A stretch of 64,000 bases of DNA from JBBAGC01 sp964491265 (GCA_964491265.1 CAZBFP010000001.1:248001-312000); one strand, 5' to 3'. Shown: positions 43,152-53,076, counted from the stretch's first letter. The notes: generated from the letters alone by a model not told the origin. Program-made: numbers and translations.

Positions 43152-44527
43152 TTCTGTCCTTTTTTACGGGCATGTATCTTTTCCATAGCCTTTGAAACAA
43201 ATTCGCTGTCATATAAATCAATCATCTTCGATGCAGCACTCGATTTTGCCCTTAGACTGAACCTGGATGTGGTGATAAAGATACCCCCTTTGCATTTTTC
43301 ATTATTGATACGCTTATAAAAATCAATTATCTGGCCCTCAGATATTTCTCTTGTAGTTTTATAGAAACAGACAAGCATGGGGGGATCATTTATCCGCTTT
43401 ATATTATAGGTTTTATACTGATACTCATTCATCGAAATTTTTTCCGCATTAACAATATTAAAATTTAGCCCGGCTATCATATCCCTTATATATGGCTGCA
43501 GTTCCTCAAGAGATGTCTGGAAAAACTGCATCAAGCTGTTATTTTCAAGTATCTCCCTGTATGCCTCAAGTTTAATCTTTGTACTTCTGTAATTGGGATT
43601 TTCTACCTCAATTTTAGACCAGTGGTGCACAGCTTCTTTAATCTTATTTTCATTTTCATATGATTCAGCAAGAAGATAGCGGTATGCAAGCGATTCCTCA
43701 TCCTTCTCCTTAAGACTATGAAGACCCTTTTCCAGATAATCAATCGCCTCTGAATAATCCTCACCCTCAAAAGCTATCTCAGCAAGCATGTAAAGGCTTG
43801 ATGTTAAAAACCGCCTGTCATCTTTTGAATTTTGGAGCATCACTTTCGCGTTTTCGTAGTCTTTTTTCATCCTGTAGATAGACCCGAGATAAAACTGCGA
43901 TTCACTCTCCTTCTTAAGATCAAAAGCCTTAATCAGGTACTGTTCAGCTTTCTGATAATCTGAAATTTTGAAACATGATACTCCGAGCGGCAGAAAAATA
44001 TCTGATAAGGAAGGGTCAAGCAGAATAGCCTTGAGGAGATGCTCCCTTGCATTTTTATAGCTCTTAAGCTGATAAAAGGCATGGCCCAGACGATGATGCC
44101 CCTTAATATCATCAGGATTGAACGATATAATCGCCTTATACTCTTCTATTTCCTTCTGATAATTTTTTGTAAGATTATACAGCTCAGCGAGGTGATAGTG
44201 TATTTCAAGTTCACTTATGTATTTTTTAAAATCAGGGAGCGTGAGTATGCTGTTAAGTTCCGATATTGCCAGGATATACTGACTCTGCTGGATAAGAATC
44301 CTCGCCTTAATATACCTGGCAGGGGGATGATCCTTTTTCTTGTTAAGTATCAGTTTTACGATTTCACCTGCACCTGAATAATCTCCGGAAGCAATCATCT
44401 CCTCCGCCTTGCGTATAGACATGGGTATACGTAATGACTTCATTATCATTATAATGATGGAGATTATAAAAAGCGTTAATGCAAAAATAATGTAATTCAT
44501 ATGTATGTCTGAGCATACTCCAGACAT
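43148..44527 (-). CDS. Membrane-anchored TPR protein with Mrr-like C-terminal domain
   Basis: 459 residues from ATG 44527 (AAAGGAG, short spacing); ATG 44500 is an alternative start. One N-terminal membrane helix (residues 11-29), about six to eight TPR-like repeats (residues about 35-300), and a C-terminal about 100 residues with GQIIDFYKRINNEKCKGGIF then ITTSRFSLRAKSSA and LYDSEFVSKAMEK. The GIFITTxRF block is that of the Mrr-type restriction-endonuclease fold, but catalytic residues are not all evident. Probably not an active nuclease, or a membrane-tethered one. Confidence 0.7.
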   Translation of the reverse strand: MSGVCSDIHMNYIIFALTLFIISIIIMIMKSLRIPMSIRKAEEMIASGDYSGAGEIVKLILNKKKDHPPARYIKARILIQQSQYILAISELNSILTLPDFKKYISELEIHYHLAELYNLTKNYQKEIEEYKAIISFNPDDIKGHHRLGHAFYQLKSYKNAREHLLKAILLDPSLSDIFLPLGVSCFKISDYQKAEQYLIKAFDLKKESESQFYLGSIYRMKKDYENAKVMLQNSKDDRRFLTSSLYMLAEIAFEGEDYSEAIDYLEKGLHSLKEKDEESLAYRYLLAESYENENKIKEAVHHWSKIEVENPNYRSTKIKLEAYREILENNSLMQFFQTSLEELQPYIRDMIAGLNFNIVNAEKISMNEYQYKTYNIKRINDPPMLVCFYKTTREISEGQIIDFYKRINNEKCKGGIFITTSRFSLRAKSSAASKMIDLYDSEFVSKAMEKIHARKKGQK

Positions 44528-44764
44528 CTGCTCCTTTACCGCTCCCTCTCAATGCCCGGAGTGAAAACTGCTGGAGGTTAATGCCTTAAAGTTTATTTTA
44601 TAATACTACTACCCCTGCTGCAATAATTAGTCAATAAAAAAGTATGGTATACCTGGGCAGTTAAACCTGCCGGCACCCTTTTTAGTAAAAAAATTACTTG
44701 AAATATCAACAATCGATAATGAGTATGCATAAAACTTATATACATTAAAAAATCAAGAGAAATT

Positions 44765-46345
44765 ATGACTAACAAAATATTAAGTATCTATGATACTACA
44801 CTAAGAGACGGGGCACAGACAGTGGGGATATCCCTGTCTATACAGGATAAGCTCAACATATCCCGGATTCTTGATTCACTGAAAATTGATTACATTGAGG
44901 GCGGGTGGCCCGGATCAAACCCCAAGGATGAGCAGTACTTCAGGGAGATAAAAAATATCGGATTAAGCCACTCCCGTATTGCTGCTTTCGGCTCAACAAG
45001 ACGGAAGGGCTACACCTGCAAAGATGACACAATGGTACAGGCCCTTGTTGAATCAGGTGCTGATGTAATTACAATTGTTGCCAAAACATGGGATTTCCAG
45101 GTAACAACCGCTCTTAACATGGATCTTAAGGAAAATCTGCTTATCATATCTGACACAGTATCATATCTGAAGGATAAAGGCTTCACTGTGTTTCTTGACG
45201 GAGAGCATTTTTACGACGGCTTTAAGGGGAACCCTGATTATGCGCTTCAATGCATGGAGAGCGCTTCTAAAGCCGGTGTTGACATGCTTGTACTCTGCGA
45301 TACAAACGGCGGCACACTCCCTGATGAGGCATTAAAAATCACTTCTCATGTGGTAAATGCTGTAAATATGCCGGTGGGTGTACATTTCCACAATGACTCA
45401 GGAGTTGCAGTGGCAAACTCACTATGTGCTGTGCAGGGTGGAGCAGAATCTGTACAGGGAACAATTAACGGCTATGGGGAAAGATGCGGAAACTGCGACC
45501 TTATCGCGCTCCTCCCCAGCCTTATCCTCAAGATGGGCTACACCTGCTCAGCCGCAGAGGTGCTCCCCCACATAACAGAAGTAAGCCGGTTTGTCAGTGA
45601 AATATGTAATCTGCCCCAGAACGAAAGCAGGCCTTATACAGGCGGCAATGCCTTTGCCCATAAGGGGGGAATCCACGTTTCTGCGATTCAGAAGGATACA
45701 CGCACATATGAACATATCGACCCTGCCCTTGTAGGGAACCGGAGAAAGGTCATGATCTCTGAACTTTCCGGGAAAAGCAATATTGAATTTAAGGCTAAAG
45801 AGCTGGGCATAGATATTGACGGCGACATACATCTCTCCAGGGATGTTCTTAAAAAGATTAAGGATCTTGAGGAGAAGGGATTCCAGTTCGAAGCAGCTGA
45901 AGGCTCATTTGAACTGATAATAAGGGAAGCAACCGGCGAGTACCGTCCTTTTTTCAACTTTATCGGTTTCAGGCTTATTACTGAAATGAACGGCGACAGC
46001 AGGCTCGAATGTGAGGCAACAATCAAACTCGAAGTTGACGGAAAGATTGAACATACAGCTGCAGTGGGTAACGGGCCTGTAGATGCCATAGACAACGCCC
46101 TTAGAAAGGCGCTTACAAAATTCTATCCTGAAATTTCGGGGATGCATCTTGCCGATTACAAGGTACGTGTCCTTGAAGATGACAATGGAACAGCTTCAAG
46201 TGTACGGGTTCTTATTGACCAGACTGACGGTACTGATCACTGGGGCACAGTGGGGGTTTCCACCAATATAATTGAGGCATCATGGATGGCCCTTGTTGAC
46301 GGTATAGAATATCTCCTTTTTAAAAAGAGAGGGAAAAAAGAATAA
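44765..46345 (+). CDS. cimA: (R)-citramalate synthase
   Basis: 526 residues. The HMGL-like catalytic barrel starts YDTTLRDGAQTVGISLS, then EGGWPGSNPKD, HFHNDSGVAVANS and GYGERCGNCDL. The C-terminal about 130 residues form the LeuA-type regulatory dimerisation domain. It condenses pyruvate and acetyl-CoA to citramalate, the threonine-independent route to isoleucine known from Leptospira. The 2-isopropylmalate synthase version is distinguished by EGGWPGSNP. Divergent from the TPR gene, promoter region 44528-44764. Confidence 0.92.
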   Translation: MTNKILSIYDTTLRDGAQTVGISLSIQDKLNISRILDSLKIDYIEGGWPGSNPKDEQYFREIKNIGLSHSRIAAFGSTRRKGYTCKDDTMVQALVESGADVITIVAKTWDFQVTTALNMDLKENLLIISDTVSYLKDKGFTVFLDGEHFYDGFKGNPDYALQCMESASKAGVDMLVLCDTNGGTLPDEALKITSHVVNAVNMPVGVHFHNDSGVAVANSLCAVQGGAESVQGTINGYGERCGNCDLIALLPSLILKMGYTCSAAEVLPHITEVSRFVSEICNLPQNESRPYTGGNAFAHKGGIHVSAIQKDTRTYEHIDPALVGNRRKVMISELSGKSNIEFKAKELGIDIDGDIHLSRDVLKKIKDLEEKGFQFEAAEGSFELIIREATGEYRPFFNFIGFRLITEMNGDSRLECEATIKLEVDGKIEHTAAVGNGPVDAIDNALRKALTKFYPEISGMHLADYKVRVLEDDNGTASSVRVLIDQTDGTDHWGTVGVSTNIIEASWMALVDGIEYLLFKKRGKKE

Positions 46346-46549
46346 AAAAATCTCTTGCAAAAAATTTATTTATTCTTCAACTTTCTGCTCAGTAAATACT
46401 CTATAAATTAATCAACAATAACATTACACAGGTTTAACTGTTTTTTGAATAATGATAATGCTGCAGACTTATAATCAGGGTCTGTTTTTGATGAAACAAT
46501 TATAATACTTTACTATTTTTAAAAAAATATTGCAGGGGATAAAAATCAA

Positions 46550-47626
46550 ATGAAGATACGGAGAAGAATTCTCTCCCTTACTATTATTTCTCTAATAACT
46601 GCGGTTTTTTCATCACACACCTACTCATGGGAGCAGTATGACAGGGTAATAGCCCTGGTCAACAACCGCCCTATAATCGAAAGTGAACTTGAGCAGAAAA
46701 TGGAACACCTTCTTCAGACAAAGAAAATCCCGGCAAGAAGAATCCCCTATGAAAAAAGCCGCCTCCTTGATGTAATGATTGAAAATGAACTGGTTTTTGA
46801 AACAGCTGAGAGGGAATCGATCTATATTAATGACAAAAGAGTGATAGGTCAGCTTGAGAATTTTATGACGAATTTTTTCAAAGCAGACGCAAAAAACGAG
46901 GCTGAACTTGCTGCAATAATAGCAAGGGTTTCGCAGAATATGGAACAGATGCTTTCAAGTATGGGTGACACCCGCTTCAGAAAAGACCCTGATCTGAAAA
47001 AGTTTATAGAGTATGTGGAGAAAAATGAGAAAATTGATTTTCATCTTTTTTTCGAAGACCTGAGAGCGAAAGTAGCGAGAGAGCAGATAATGTCCATAGC
47101 TGTAGGTATAACCCCCCCCACAAAGGAGGAAGCCCAGGCATGGTTCAGAAAGAACAGGGCAAAGCTCGGATATGAAGTAAATGTTAAACATATACTGATA
47201 ATACCAAAAAGCGCTTCACTGAAAGATGAAAAGGACGCAAATAACAGGATAGACGCTATCAGGAAAAGGATAATTGCCGGAGAATCTTTTGAAAAAATAG
47301 CCGCCCAGGTTTCCCAGGATCCCGGCTCCGCTTCCAGAGGGGGGGATCTTGGATGGCAGATGATGGCCCAGCTTGACCCCTTCTTTGCCAACCAGGTACA
47401 CAACATGAAACGTTCAGGTCAGATATCACCTGTTTTTAAATCGAGTTTCGGCTACCATGTGGTAAAGTATATGGGGAGACGGAATATCACCTTTGACAAG
47501 GTTGAAAATATGATTATGTATAAGCTCTACTCCGAAGGTCTTGAAACACAATTTAAAAAATGGGTCGAGAAGAAGAAAGAGGAATCAGCAATTACTATAT
47601 TTATGGATAACTATGTCCAGGGGTAA
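46550..47626 (+). CDS. SurA-like periplasmic peptidyl-prolyl isomerase
   Basis: 358 residues with a signal peptide (residues 1-25), a SurA-type N-terminal domain (DRVIALVNNRPIIESELEQK) and one parvulin domain, residues about 215-315, with VKHILIIPKSASL, ARGGDLGW-like SRGGDLGWQMM and FGYHVVK. One parvulin copy, unlike two in E. coli SurA. It assists outer-membrane protein folding in the periplasm. Ends shortly before the spiro-SPASM gene. Confidence 0.9.
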   Translation: MKIRRRILSLTIISLITAVFSSHTYSWEQYDRVIALVNNRPIIESELEQKMEHLLQTKKIPARRIPYEKSRLLDVMIENELVFETAERESIYINDKRVIGQLENFMTNFFKADAKNEAELAAIIARVSQNMEQMLSSMGDTRFRKDPDLKKFIEYVEKNEKIDFHLFFEDLRAKVAREQIMSIAVGITPPTKEEAQAWFRKNRAKLGYEVNVKHILIIPKSASLKDEKDANNRIDAIRKRIIAGESFEKIAAQVSQDPGSASRGGDLGWQMMAQLDPFFANQVHNMKRSGQISPVFKSSFGYHVVKYMGRRNITFDKVENMIMYKLYSEGLETQFKKWVEKKKEESAITIFMDNYVQG

Positions 47627-47630
47627 ACCG

Positions 47631-49151
47631 ATGAGCGCAGCTAAAACAGATTTTCTCTTATTTCTGGACAATAACATTTCAGATAACTCCCTTTACCTTG
47701 ACACAGATTTTATTCCTGAGTTAATCAATAAAAGGATTCAGGAAAAATCTCCTGACTCCAACATATTTATTTCTATTCCGGAATCTTATGAAGGGAAGCT
47801 GAAGGAATATCCCTCATTATTTTTACGTGACGATTCTGATGATCTTTCTTTCTGGAAAAAAATATTTGAACAGACCGGTTCTTCCCATATTGCAGTTATC
47901 AAGGCTGATTCCCCTTTTATCGATCCTGATGTAATATTGGAGATGTGCGATCTTCACTCCTCCTATCTCTCGGAATTCACATTCTCTGAAAATCTCCCGG
48001 AAGGCTTTTCATGCGAAATTATTTCCTGTGAACTTATTTCCCAGTTACCTGAAACTGCTGAAAAGACACTCCCCTTAAGCAAGGTGGTGCGGTCAAATAT
48101 CAATCAGTTTGATGTTGAACTTTTTTACAAAGACCCTGACATCCGTGATAAAAGACTCGGCTTCCGCACATCTTTACCAGGAGAGAAAAAGATCCTCGAA
48201 AACATATATTCATTAAATAAAAGCATCCCTTCATACAGTGAAATAAAATCAGTGATTGACTCCAACCCGGAAGTTCTGTATACAGGCCCCTCCTATGTTG
48301 AAATTGAACTTACTGGAGCCTGTACCCTTGACTGTATCTTCTGTTACAGAAAGTCATTAAAAAATGAACATGGCCATATGACCCGGGAATCTATGGGAAA
48401 AATTCTCACCGGACTCAGGGATTTTAATCTCCCCTATACAGTATGCTTTGGAGGCTCCGGTGAACCTCTTGATCACCCCGAATTTTACACCCTGGCTGAG
48501 ATGGTAATAAATGAATCTCTTGCAGAGCTCCTTATTATTGAAACAAACGGAATTAAAGCTGACAGCAATTTTAAATCATTCATTTCCAAACCGGAGTCAT
48601 CTAAAATAAAAGTTATCATTAACAATAACAGCCTGGACAGCAAATCATATGAATCGCTCCACGGATCTGATCATTTTGAATCAGTCCTGGCCAATATCCA
48701 CTCTCTAAAGGAACTCAATAGCAATGGTGAAAGGATGTTTATTCAGGTAATGAAAATAAATGAAACAGATGTACTTGCAGGTGAAACCAGCCAGAAATCC
48801 TATCTGGACAGGTATTACGATTACTGGGAAGGGCATAAAATACCTATAATACTTCAGAAGCAGAATACCTACTTCAGCCGTATTCCGGACAGACGATACT
48901 CCGATCTCTCCCCTGTAAAGCGCGGGCCATGCTGGCATCTTCAGAGGGATCTCTACATACTTTCAGACGGCACAATTCCATTCTGCAAACAGGATATTGA
49001 TGGAGAATACAGCTCCCTCTCGATTAATGATTTCTCTATAAAGGATATCTGGGAGAAACGTAAAAACTTTTTTACAGATAATTACCAGGGGAAATTCCAA
49101 CAGAATCCTGACTGTAAAAAATGCGACGAGTGGTATACATTTAACTTCTAA
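47631..49151 (+). CDS. Radical SAM/SPASM protein, spiro-SPASM type
   Basis: 506 or so residues from ATG 47631, with AGGGG eight bases upstream. The N-terminal about 220 residues look like a nucleotidyltransferase-like or unassigned domain. Then the radical-SAM site GACTLDCIFCYRK (CxxxCxxC), CFGGSGEPLDHPE, and a C-terminal SPASM set with PFCKQDIDGEY...NPDCKKCDEWY. The family, with its unusual N-terminal domain, is largely confined to spirochaetes. Followed by SpsF-like and PseG-like genes, so a role in modifying a surface or flagellar glycan is likely. Confidence 0.82.
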   Translation: MSAAKTDFLLFLDNNISDNSLYLDTDFIPELINKRIQEKSPDSNIFISIPESYEGKLKEYPSLFLRDDSDDLSFWKKIFEQTGSSHIAVIKADSPFIDPDVILEMCDLHSSYLSEFTFSENLPEGFSCEIISCELISQLPETAEKTLPLSKVVRSNINQFDVELFYKDPDIRDKRLGFRTSLPGEKKILENIYSLNKSIPSYSEIKSVIDSNPEVLYTGPSYVEIELTGACTLDCIFCYRKSLKNEHGHMTRESMGKILTGLRDFNLPYTVCFGGSGEPLDHPEFYTLAEMVINESLAELLIIETNGIKADSNFKSFISKPESSKIKVIINNNSLDSKSYESLHGSDHFESVLANIHSLKELNSNGERMFIQVMKINETDVLAGETSQKSYLDRYYDYWEGHKIPIILQKQNTYFSRIPDRRYSDLSPVKRGPCWHLQRDLYILSDGTIPFCKQDIDGEYSSLSINDFSIKDIWEKRKNFFTDNYQGKFQQNPDCKKCDEWYTFNF

Positions 49152-49173
49152 ACTTCATTAACCGGAAGGTATT

Positions 49174-49920
49174 GTGAAAACTGCAGCAGTAATACAGGCG
49201 AGAATCTCCTCAACACGGCTCCCGGGCAAGGCTTTAAAAAAACTCTGCGGACTCCCCCTTACTCAGCACGTAATAGAGCGGGTAAAAAAAATCAGCGGCG
49301 TGAGCCGTATTATTCTCGCAACCGGCGACAGGCCTGAGAACAGGCCATTAATTGATCTGTCAAATGACCTTGGGATAGAATCCTTTTCCGGCTCAGAAGA
49401 TGATGTTCTTTCCAGGTACTGGAATGCTGTTGAAAATCTCGATTGTGATTATTTAATCAGGATTACAGGTGATAATCCATTCATAGATTTTGAATCAGCT
49501 TCTCAGGCGCTTAACCATGCAGTAAGCAATAATGCGGATCACTCCTATGTAAAGGGGATACCCCTGGGAACCGGAGTGGAGATAATCAGGAAATCAGCTC
49601 TTGAAAAGGCCTTCGTCCATGGCACCACACCCTACCAGAGAGAGCATGTGACACCCTATATTAAAGAGAATCCCGGAATCTTCAAACTGAGCCATTTCCA
49701 GGCAGATATGGATAACCCATTCCCCCATCTGCGCCTCACTGTTGACACTGAAGAGGATTTTACTGTTGCTGAAATTTTATACAATGCCCTTTATAAAGGG
49801 GAGCCTGTTCCATTAATTGATCTTATTGAATATGTTAAACTGAACCCTTCAATAATCGAGATTAACCGCAATGTTGAGCAGCGCCCTATGACCCACAGCA
49901 GTATTAGCGATGAAAAATAG
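49174..49920 (+). CDS. SpsF-like cytidylyltransferase-family protein
   Basis: 248 residues from GTG 49174 (GGAAGG upstream). VIQARISSTRLPGKALKKLC is the nucleotide-binding signature of the acylneuraminate cytidylyltransferase/SpsF family, with RITGDNPFIDFE as second block. It would activate a sugar acid with CTP for transfer. It overlaps the next gene by 11 bases. Confidence 0.87.
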   Translation: MKTAAVIQARISSTRLPGKALKKLCGLPLTQHVIERVKKISGVSRIILATGDRPENRPLIDLSNDLGIESFSGSEDDVLSRYWNAVENLDCDYLIRITGDNPFIDFESASQALNHAVSNNADHSYVKGIPLGTGVEIIRKSALEKAFVHGTTPYQREHVTPYIKENPGIFKLSHFQADMDNPFPHLRLTVDTEEDFTVAEILYNALYKGEPVPLIDLIEYVKLNPSIIEINRNVEQRPMTHSSISDEK

Positions 49921-50824
49921 AATTCTAATTATAACAGGAACCGGCGGCGGACTGGGGATGGGGCATCTCCAGAGAATGCTCACTCTGGCAGCGGTCATTC
50001 TTGACAGAGATGATTACAATCTTTCAATTCTTTTAAACAGTAGAGAATCTCTCCCCTCTGAATTCGGACATACCTTTATAGAATCTCTCCCGGAAAAATG
50101 TGACCTTATAATAAGGGATATGCGCGATTCATCAGCAGAAGAGATTGAAAAACTGAAAAAAATAGCTCAAACTCTTGTTATTGATGATACGGGGGGAGGG
50201 AGGGATTTGTCAAATTATGCCATAGATCTACTCCCCAATCAAGGGCACAAAGTCTCCAGTTCATTCTACAGAGAAGAATTTTTTCTTTACGGTTTCAATT
50301 TCACAAAGGGATTAAAAGGAGCAGCTGGAAAAGGTAAAGAAAAATTTATAGATATTGCATTTTATACAGGATCAGAAACTCCGGGATATGTAACTGAAAA
50401 ACTTAAAAATATCCTCCCGCAAAATGCCCGGGTTATTCATCTCACAGGGGGGAGCCCCATAGATTTTTTCTCAGGGGAACCTGCATATGAGAAACTCTCA
50501 TACCCTGAAATACTTCTGGGGACGAAAGTGCTTATAACACATTTCGGGATCACACTCTTTGAAGGCTCATTATGCGGCTGTTCACTTTTTACATATAACC
50601 CGACCGGTTACCACAGGGAGCTCACAGCTTTAGTAAAAGATCAGCTGAATATTACAGACCTGGGGCTTTACAGCTCAGAAATCCCCCATACTGCAATAAA
50701 CGCCTTAAATATGAAATTTCAGATGAATAAAGATCATTCTATTGATGAAGATAAGATTATCCGCACCGCTTCAGCAGGAGCGGAGAGATTCTACGAATAT
50801 ATCAGGTCCCTGCTCCCGTCATAG
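49910..50824 (+). CDS. PseG-like UDP-sugar hydrolase / glycosyltransferase-like
   Basis: 304 residues. GTGGGLGMGHLQRMLTLA near the N-terminus and LITHFGITLFEGSLCGC match the PseG/GT-B-fold group, which removes UDP from amino sugars on the way to pseudaminic or related nonulosonic acids. Sits with a CMP-sugar synthetase-like gene, as in flagellin glycosylation loci. Whether it is PseG proper cannot be told, since PseB, C, H and I are not in the window. Confidence 0.75.
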   Translation: MKNRILIITGTGGGLGMGHLQRMLTLAAVILDRDDYNLSILLNSRESLPSEFGHTFIESLPEKCDLIIRDMRDSSAEEIEKLKKIAQTLVIDDTGGGRDLSNYAIDLLPNQGHKVSSSFYREEFFLYGFNFTKGLKGAAGKGKEKFIDIAFYTGSETPGYVTEKLKNILPQNARVIHLTGGSPIDFFSGEPAYEKLSYPEILLGTKVLITHFGITLFEGSLCGCSLFTYNPTGYHRELTALVKDQLNITDLGLYSSEIPHTAINALNMKFQMNKDHSIDEDKIIRTASAGAERFYEYIRSLLPS

Positions 50825-50837
50825 TCTGCAGAAATTT

Positions 50838-51245
50838 TCAGCTGATCCCTTTTTTTGCAAAAAAATCCACGTACTCCTTGTCACTACCCATAATATGATT
50901 AACAAGCCACTCCTTTAAAAATCCCATGAGGCTAAGGGAGATTGAGGTTTTCCCCTCAGATACCTGTTCAATATAATCCTCAACTTTTTTAACAAGCCCT
51001 TCATGTTCCATCTTATGTTTTTTATAACCGGGATAGCCGTACTGCAGCATAAAACCCTCTTCATGCCCGAAATGAAAGATGGTATATTTAAGAAGATCGT
51101 TAAGAAGAGAAGACATAATCCCTTGCTGCGCCCTCACTGTAATGCTGTCATGAAGCCTGTTTGCAAGAGAAATGAGCTCCTTATGGTCATTATCAAAAAG
51201 CTCCACTCCAACGCTTAATTCATCTGTCCAAGTAATAAATGCCAT
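50838..51245 (-). CDS. Bacteriohaemerythrin
   Basis: 135 residues, a single four-helix haemerythrin domain. Di-iron ligands are all there: His21, His58, Glu62, His77, His81, His117 and Asp122, in DNDHKELI, FHFGHEEGF, KKHKMEHE and NHIMGSDKEY. Binds oxygen, for sensing, storage or delivery in microaerobic bacteria. Stand-alone; its end is 14 bases from the convergent PseG-like gene. Confidence 0.95.
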   Translation of the reverse strand: MAFITWTDELSVGVELFDNDHKELISLANRLHDSITVRAQQGIMSSLLNDLLKYTIFHFGHEEGFMLQYGYPGYKKHKMEHEGLVKKVEDYIEQVSEGKTSISLSLMGFLKEWLVNHIMGSDKEYVDFFAKKGIS

Positions 51246-51419
51246 CGCTTTACTCCTATTTAAATAAACAATAAAATACTAATTTTGCATGTTCATATGT
51301 CAACATGATTATTATACAGATAAAAAAACTTATTTTTTTTAAAAAAATTCAAACAAAATCATCCTTTTTTCGTAATAACTATAAGGACATATTTTTAAAT
51401 AATGGAGAGTTTAATTACA

Positions 51420-51890
51420 ATGAAAAAATTTCTAATCTTATGCTTAACTGCGCTTTTTGCTTTTACCGGGTGTTTTTCAGATGATGAAGAGAAATATTTG
51501 AAAATAAAATTTAAGATGGATGGTGTTCAGAAAGAATTAAAAAGTTATGATGGCATTGGTTTTTTAGAAAATACATTTCGAGATGAATGGAGTTGCGGAT
51601 GGCACAATGGCTCTACAGAACGCTTCACAATAGCTCTACCAGGATCCGTATCATCAGGAAGCAGCTACAGCACAGGACAAATTAATATTTTTTATACAGA
51701 TCCCCACGATAATGATTACTGGCTTGAAGATTTCCCAGGGAATGAATTAAATTGGGATGATTTCACAATAAATGTAGAAAGATGGGATGGATTAGGCGGT
51801 AAAGCATCCGGTACATTTCAGGGGACGATGGATGAAGGCAGTATCCTGATAACTGAGGGATATTTTGAAGCCAGTATTGACGAATACTAA
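51420..51890 (+). CDS. Small lipoprotein, unknown
   Basis: 156 residues from ATG 51420 (GGAGAG upstream); the earlier ATG 51402 is too near that site. Lipobox AFTGC gives lipidated Cys18, followed by an acidic linker (SDDEEKY). The mature domain is rich in beta strands and Trp/Gly (ELNWDDFTINVERWDG). No family recognised. Confidence 0.75.
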   Translation: MKKFLILCLTALFAFTGCFSDDEEKYLKIKFKMDGVQKELKSYDGIGFLENTFRDEWSCGWHNGSTERFTIALPGSVSSGSSYSTGQINIFYTDPHDNDYWLEDFPGNELNWDDFTINVERWDGLGGKASGTFQGTMDEGSILITEGYFEASIDEY

Positions 51891-52019
51891 TCTTAAGAAC
51901 TATGTAATGGCAGTGTCACTATTGAGATAACAATTAAAAAAAAGAATTTACTCCTCATCAGCAGAGAGCTATAATCTCCAATGTATACACATGGAAAATA
52001 GAAAAATTGGAGTATTATT

Positions 52020-52571
52020 ATGGAACTTAATGAAGCCATATTGACACGCAGATCGGTTAGGAAATTCACCGATTATTATGTTACTGATGAGGAGATAAAT
52101 TCTATTCTTGAAGCAGTTCAATGGGCCCCTTCATGGTCAAACAGCCAGTGCTGGGAGATAATTGTTATCCGTGACAGGGAGCTTATTAAAAAGGTTACTG
52201 AAACATATTCAGAGACCAATCCCGCAAAAAAATGCTCCATGACTGCATCTGTCATACTTGCTGTTGCAGGAAAAGCTGATTTACCCGGGTTCAGGGATGG
52301 AGTTCCCCGCACAAAATTTGATTCCTGGTTCATGTTCGATCTTGGAATTGCGGTTCAGAACATATCCCTTAAAGCCCATGATCTTGGCCTGGGATCAGTA
52401 ATTGTAGGTTCACTGGATCATAATAAATGCGCTGAACTACTGGGAATTAAAAAGCCCTATGAACTTGCTGCACTTCTCCCCATAGGGAAACCTGTTGAAT
52501 TCAAAAAAGAGGGCCCCAGAAGACGGGATATTTCAGAATTCACACATATGAACAGATTCGGCAATAGATAA
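52020..52571 (+). CDS. Nitroreductase-family protein
   Basis: 183 residues. The FMN-binding blocks TRRSVRKFTD, AVQWAPSWSNSQCWEII, and AAVQNISLKAHDLGLGS-like GIAVQNISLKAHDLGL, with LGIKKPYELAALLPIGKP near the end, are those of the nitroreductase fold. An FMN-dependent NAD(P)H oxidoreductase of unknown substrate. It is a single gene ending before a strong hairpin (52626-52672). Confidence 0.92.
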   Translation: MELNEAILTRRSVRKFTDYYVTDEEINSILEAVQWAPSWSNSQCWEIIVIRDRELIKKVTETYSETNPAKKCSMTASVILAVAGKADLPGFRDGVPRTKFDSWFMFDLGIAVQNISLKAHDLGLGSVIVGSLDHNKCAELLGIKKPYELAALLPIGKPVEFKKEGPRRRDISEFTHMNRFGNR

Positions 52572-52625
52572 AAAATTCTTCTTAAATTTTGCGTTACTGG
52601 TCATAAACAAAAATATCCTCATCTA

Positions 52626-52672
52626 ATATAGTATATAAAATACCCTCTGAAGGTACATTTTATATACTATAT
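52626..52672. terminator. Bidirectional hairpin between convergent genes
   Basis: Perfect 16-bp arms ATATAGTATATAAAAT and ATTTTATATACTATAT around a 15-base loop that can pair further (ACC/GGT). It lies in the 113-bp gap between the convergent nitroreductase and FeoC-like genes, so it probably terminates both. It lacks the usual GC-rich stem. Confidence 0.6.
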
Positions 52673-52684
52673 TTCAGATTTCAT

Positions 52685-52912
52685 TTATTTAAAAGCATAA
52701 AGCTTCTCTGTTCCTCTTGAAGGACATGTCCCGGGACATCCGCTGCATGAGCATGCATCCCCCGGCTCTAAAACCTCAACTCTCCCCTGCATGACCATGT
52801 GATCTATTGCCGCAGATGCAACCTCTCTATCACATTTAAGATTTACTGTAATAACACCCAGTGTTGCTGGTCCATGTTTTTGAAGAAACTGTTTTACTTC
52901 CGAAATAATCAT
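52685..52912 (-). CDS. FeoC-like winged-helix protein
   Basis: 75 residues. An N-terminal winged helix (EVKQFLQKHGPATLGVITVN) is followed by a Cys cluster Cys54, Cys56, Cys59 and Cys63 (ACSCSGCPGTCPS), the FeoC signature that may carry an Fe-S cluster. FeoC is thought to regulate FeoB activity or stability. Encoded far from feoAB (23 kb). It may instead be an independent Fe-S regulator. A near-palindromic GTTAGACAA...TTGTCAAC at 52945-52979 lies upstream. Confidence 0.75.
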   Translation of the reverse strand: MIISEVKQFLQKHGPATLGVITVNLKCDREVASAAIDHMVMQGRVEVLEPGDACSCSGCPGTCPSRGTEKLYAFK

Positions 52913-53076
52913 ATTAACACCTTGCGATAGTCTTATTAAATAATGTTAGACAAGTAAAACAAAATGTTGTTTTGTCAACCTTTTTATTATCCAATTTTTC
53001 TATATGAATTTATTTTTCGTTTTTGTTAAGTTTTTTTATTATATTAATCTTATGATATAAATATGAGGTATATATT

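Noticed and set aside
44651..44680. Small GGCAG/CTGCC hairpin followed by T-run between the TPR gene and cimA as a terminator or attenuator
   Set aside because: The five-base stem is short and no leader peptide was found; there is no upstream gene on that strand for it to terminate.
45688..46095. Minus-strand 135-codon frame inside cimA
   Set aside because: Antisense shadow with Ser/Leu-rich composition and no start signals.
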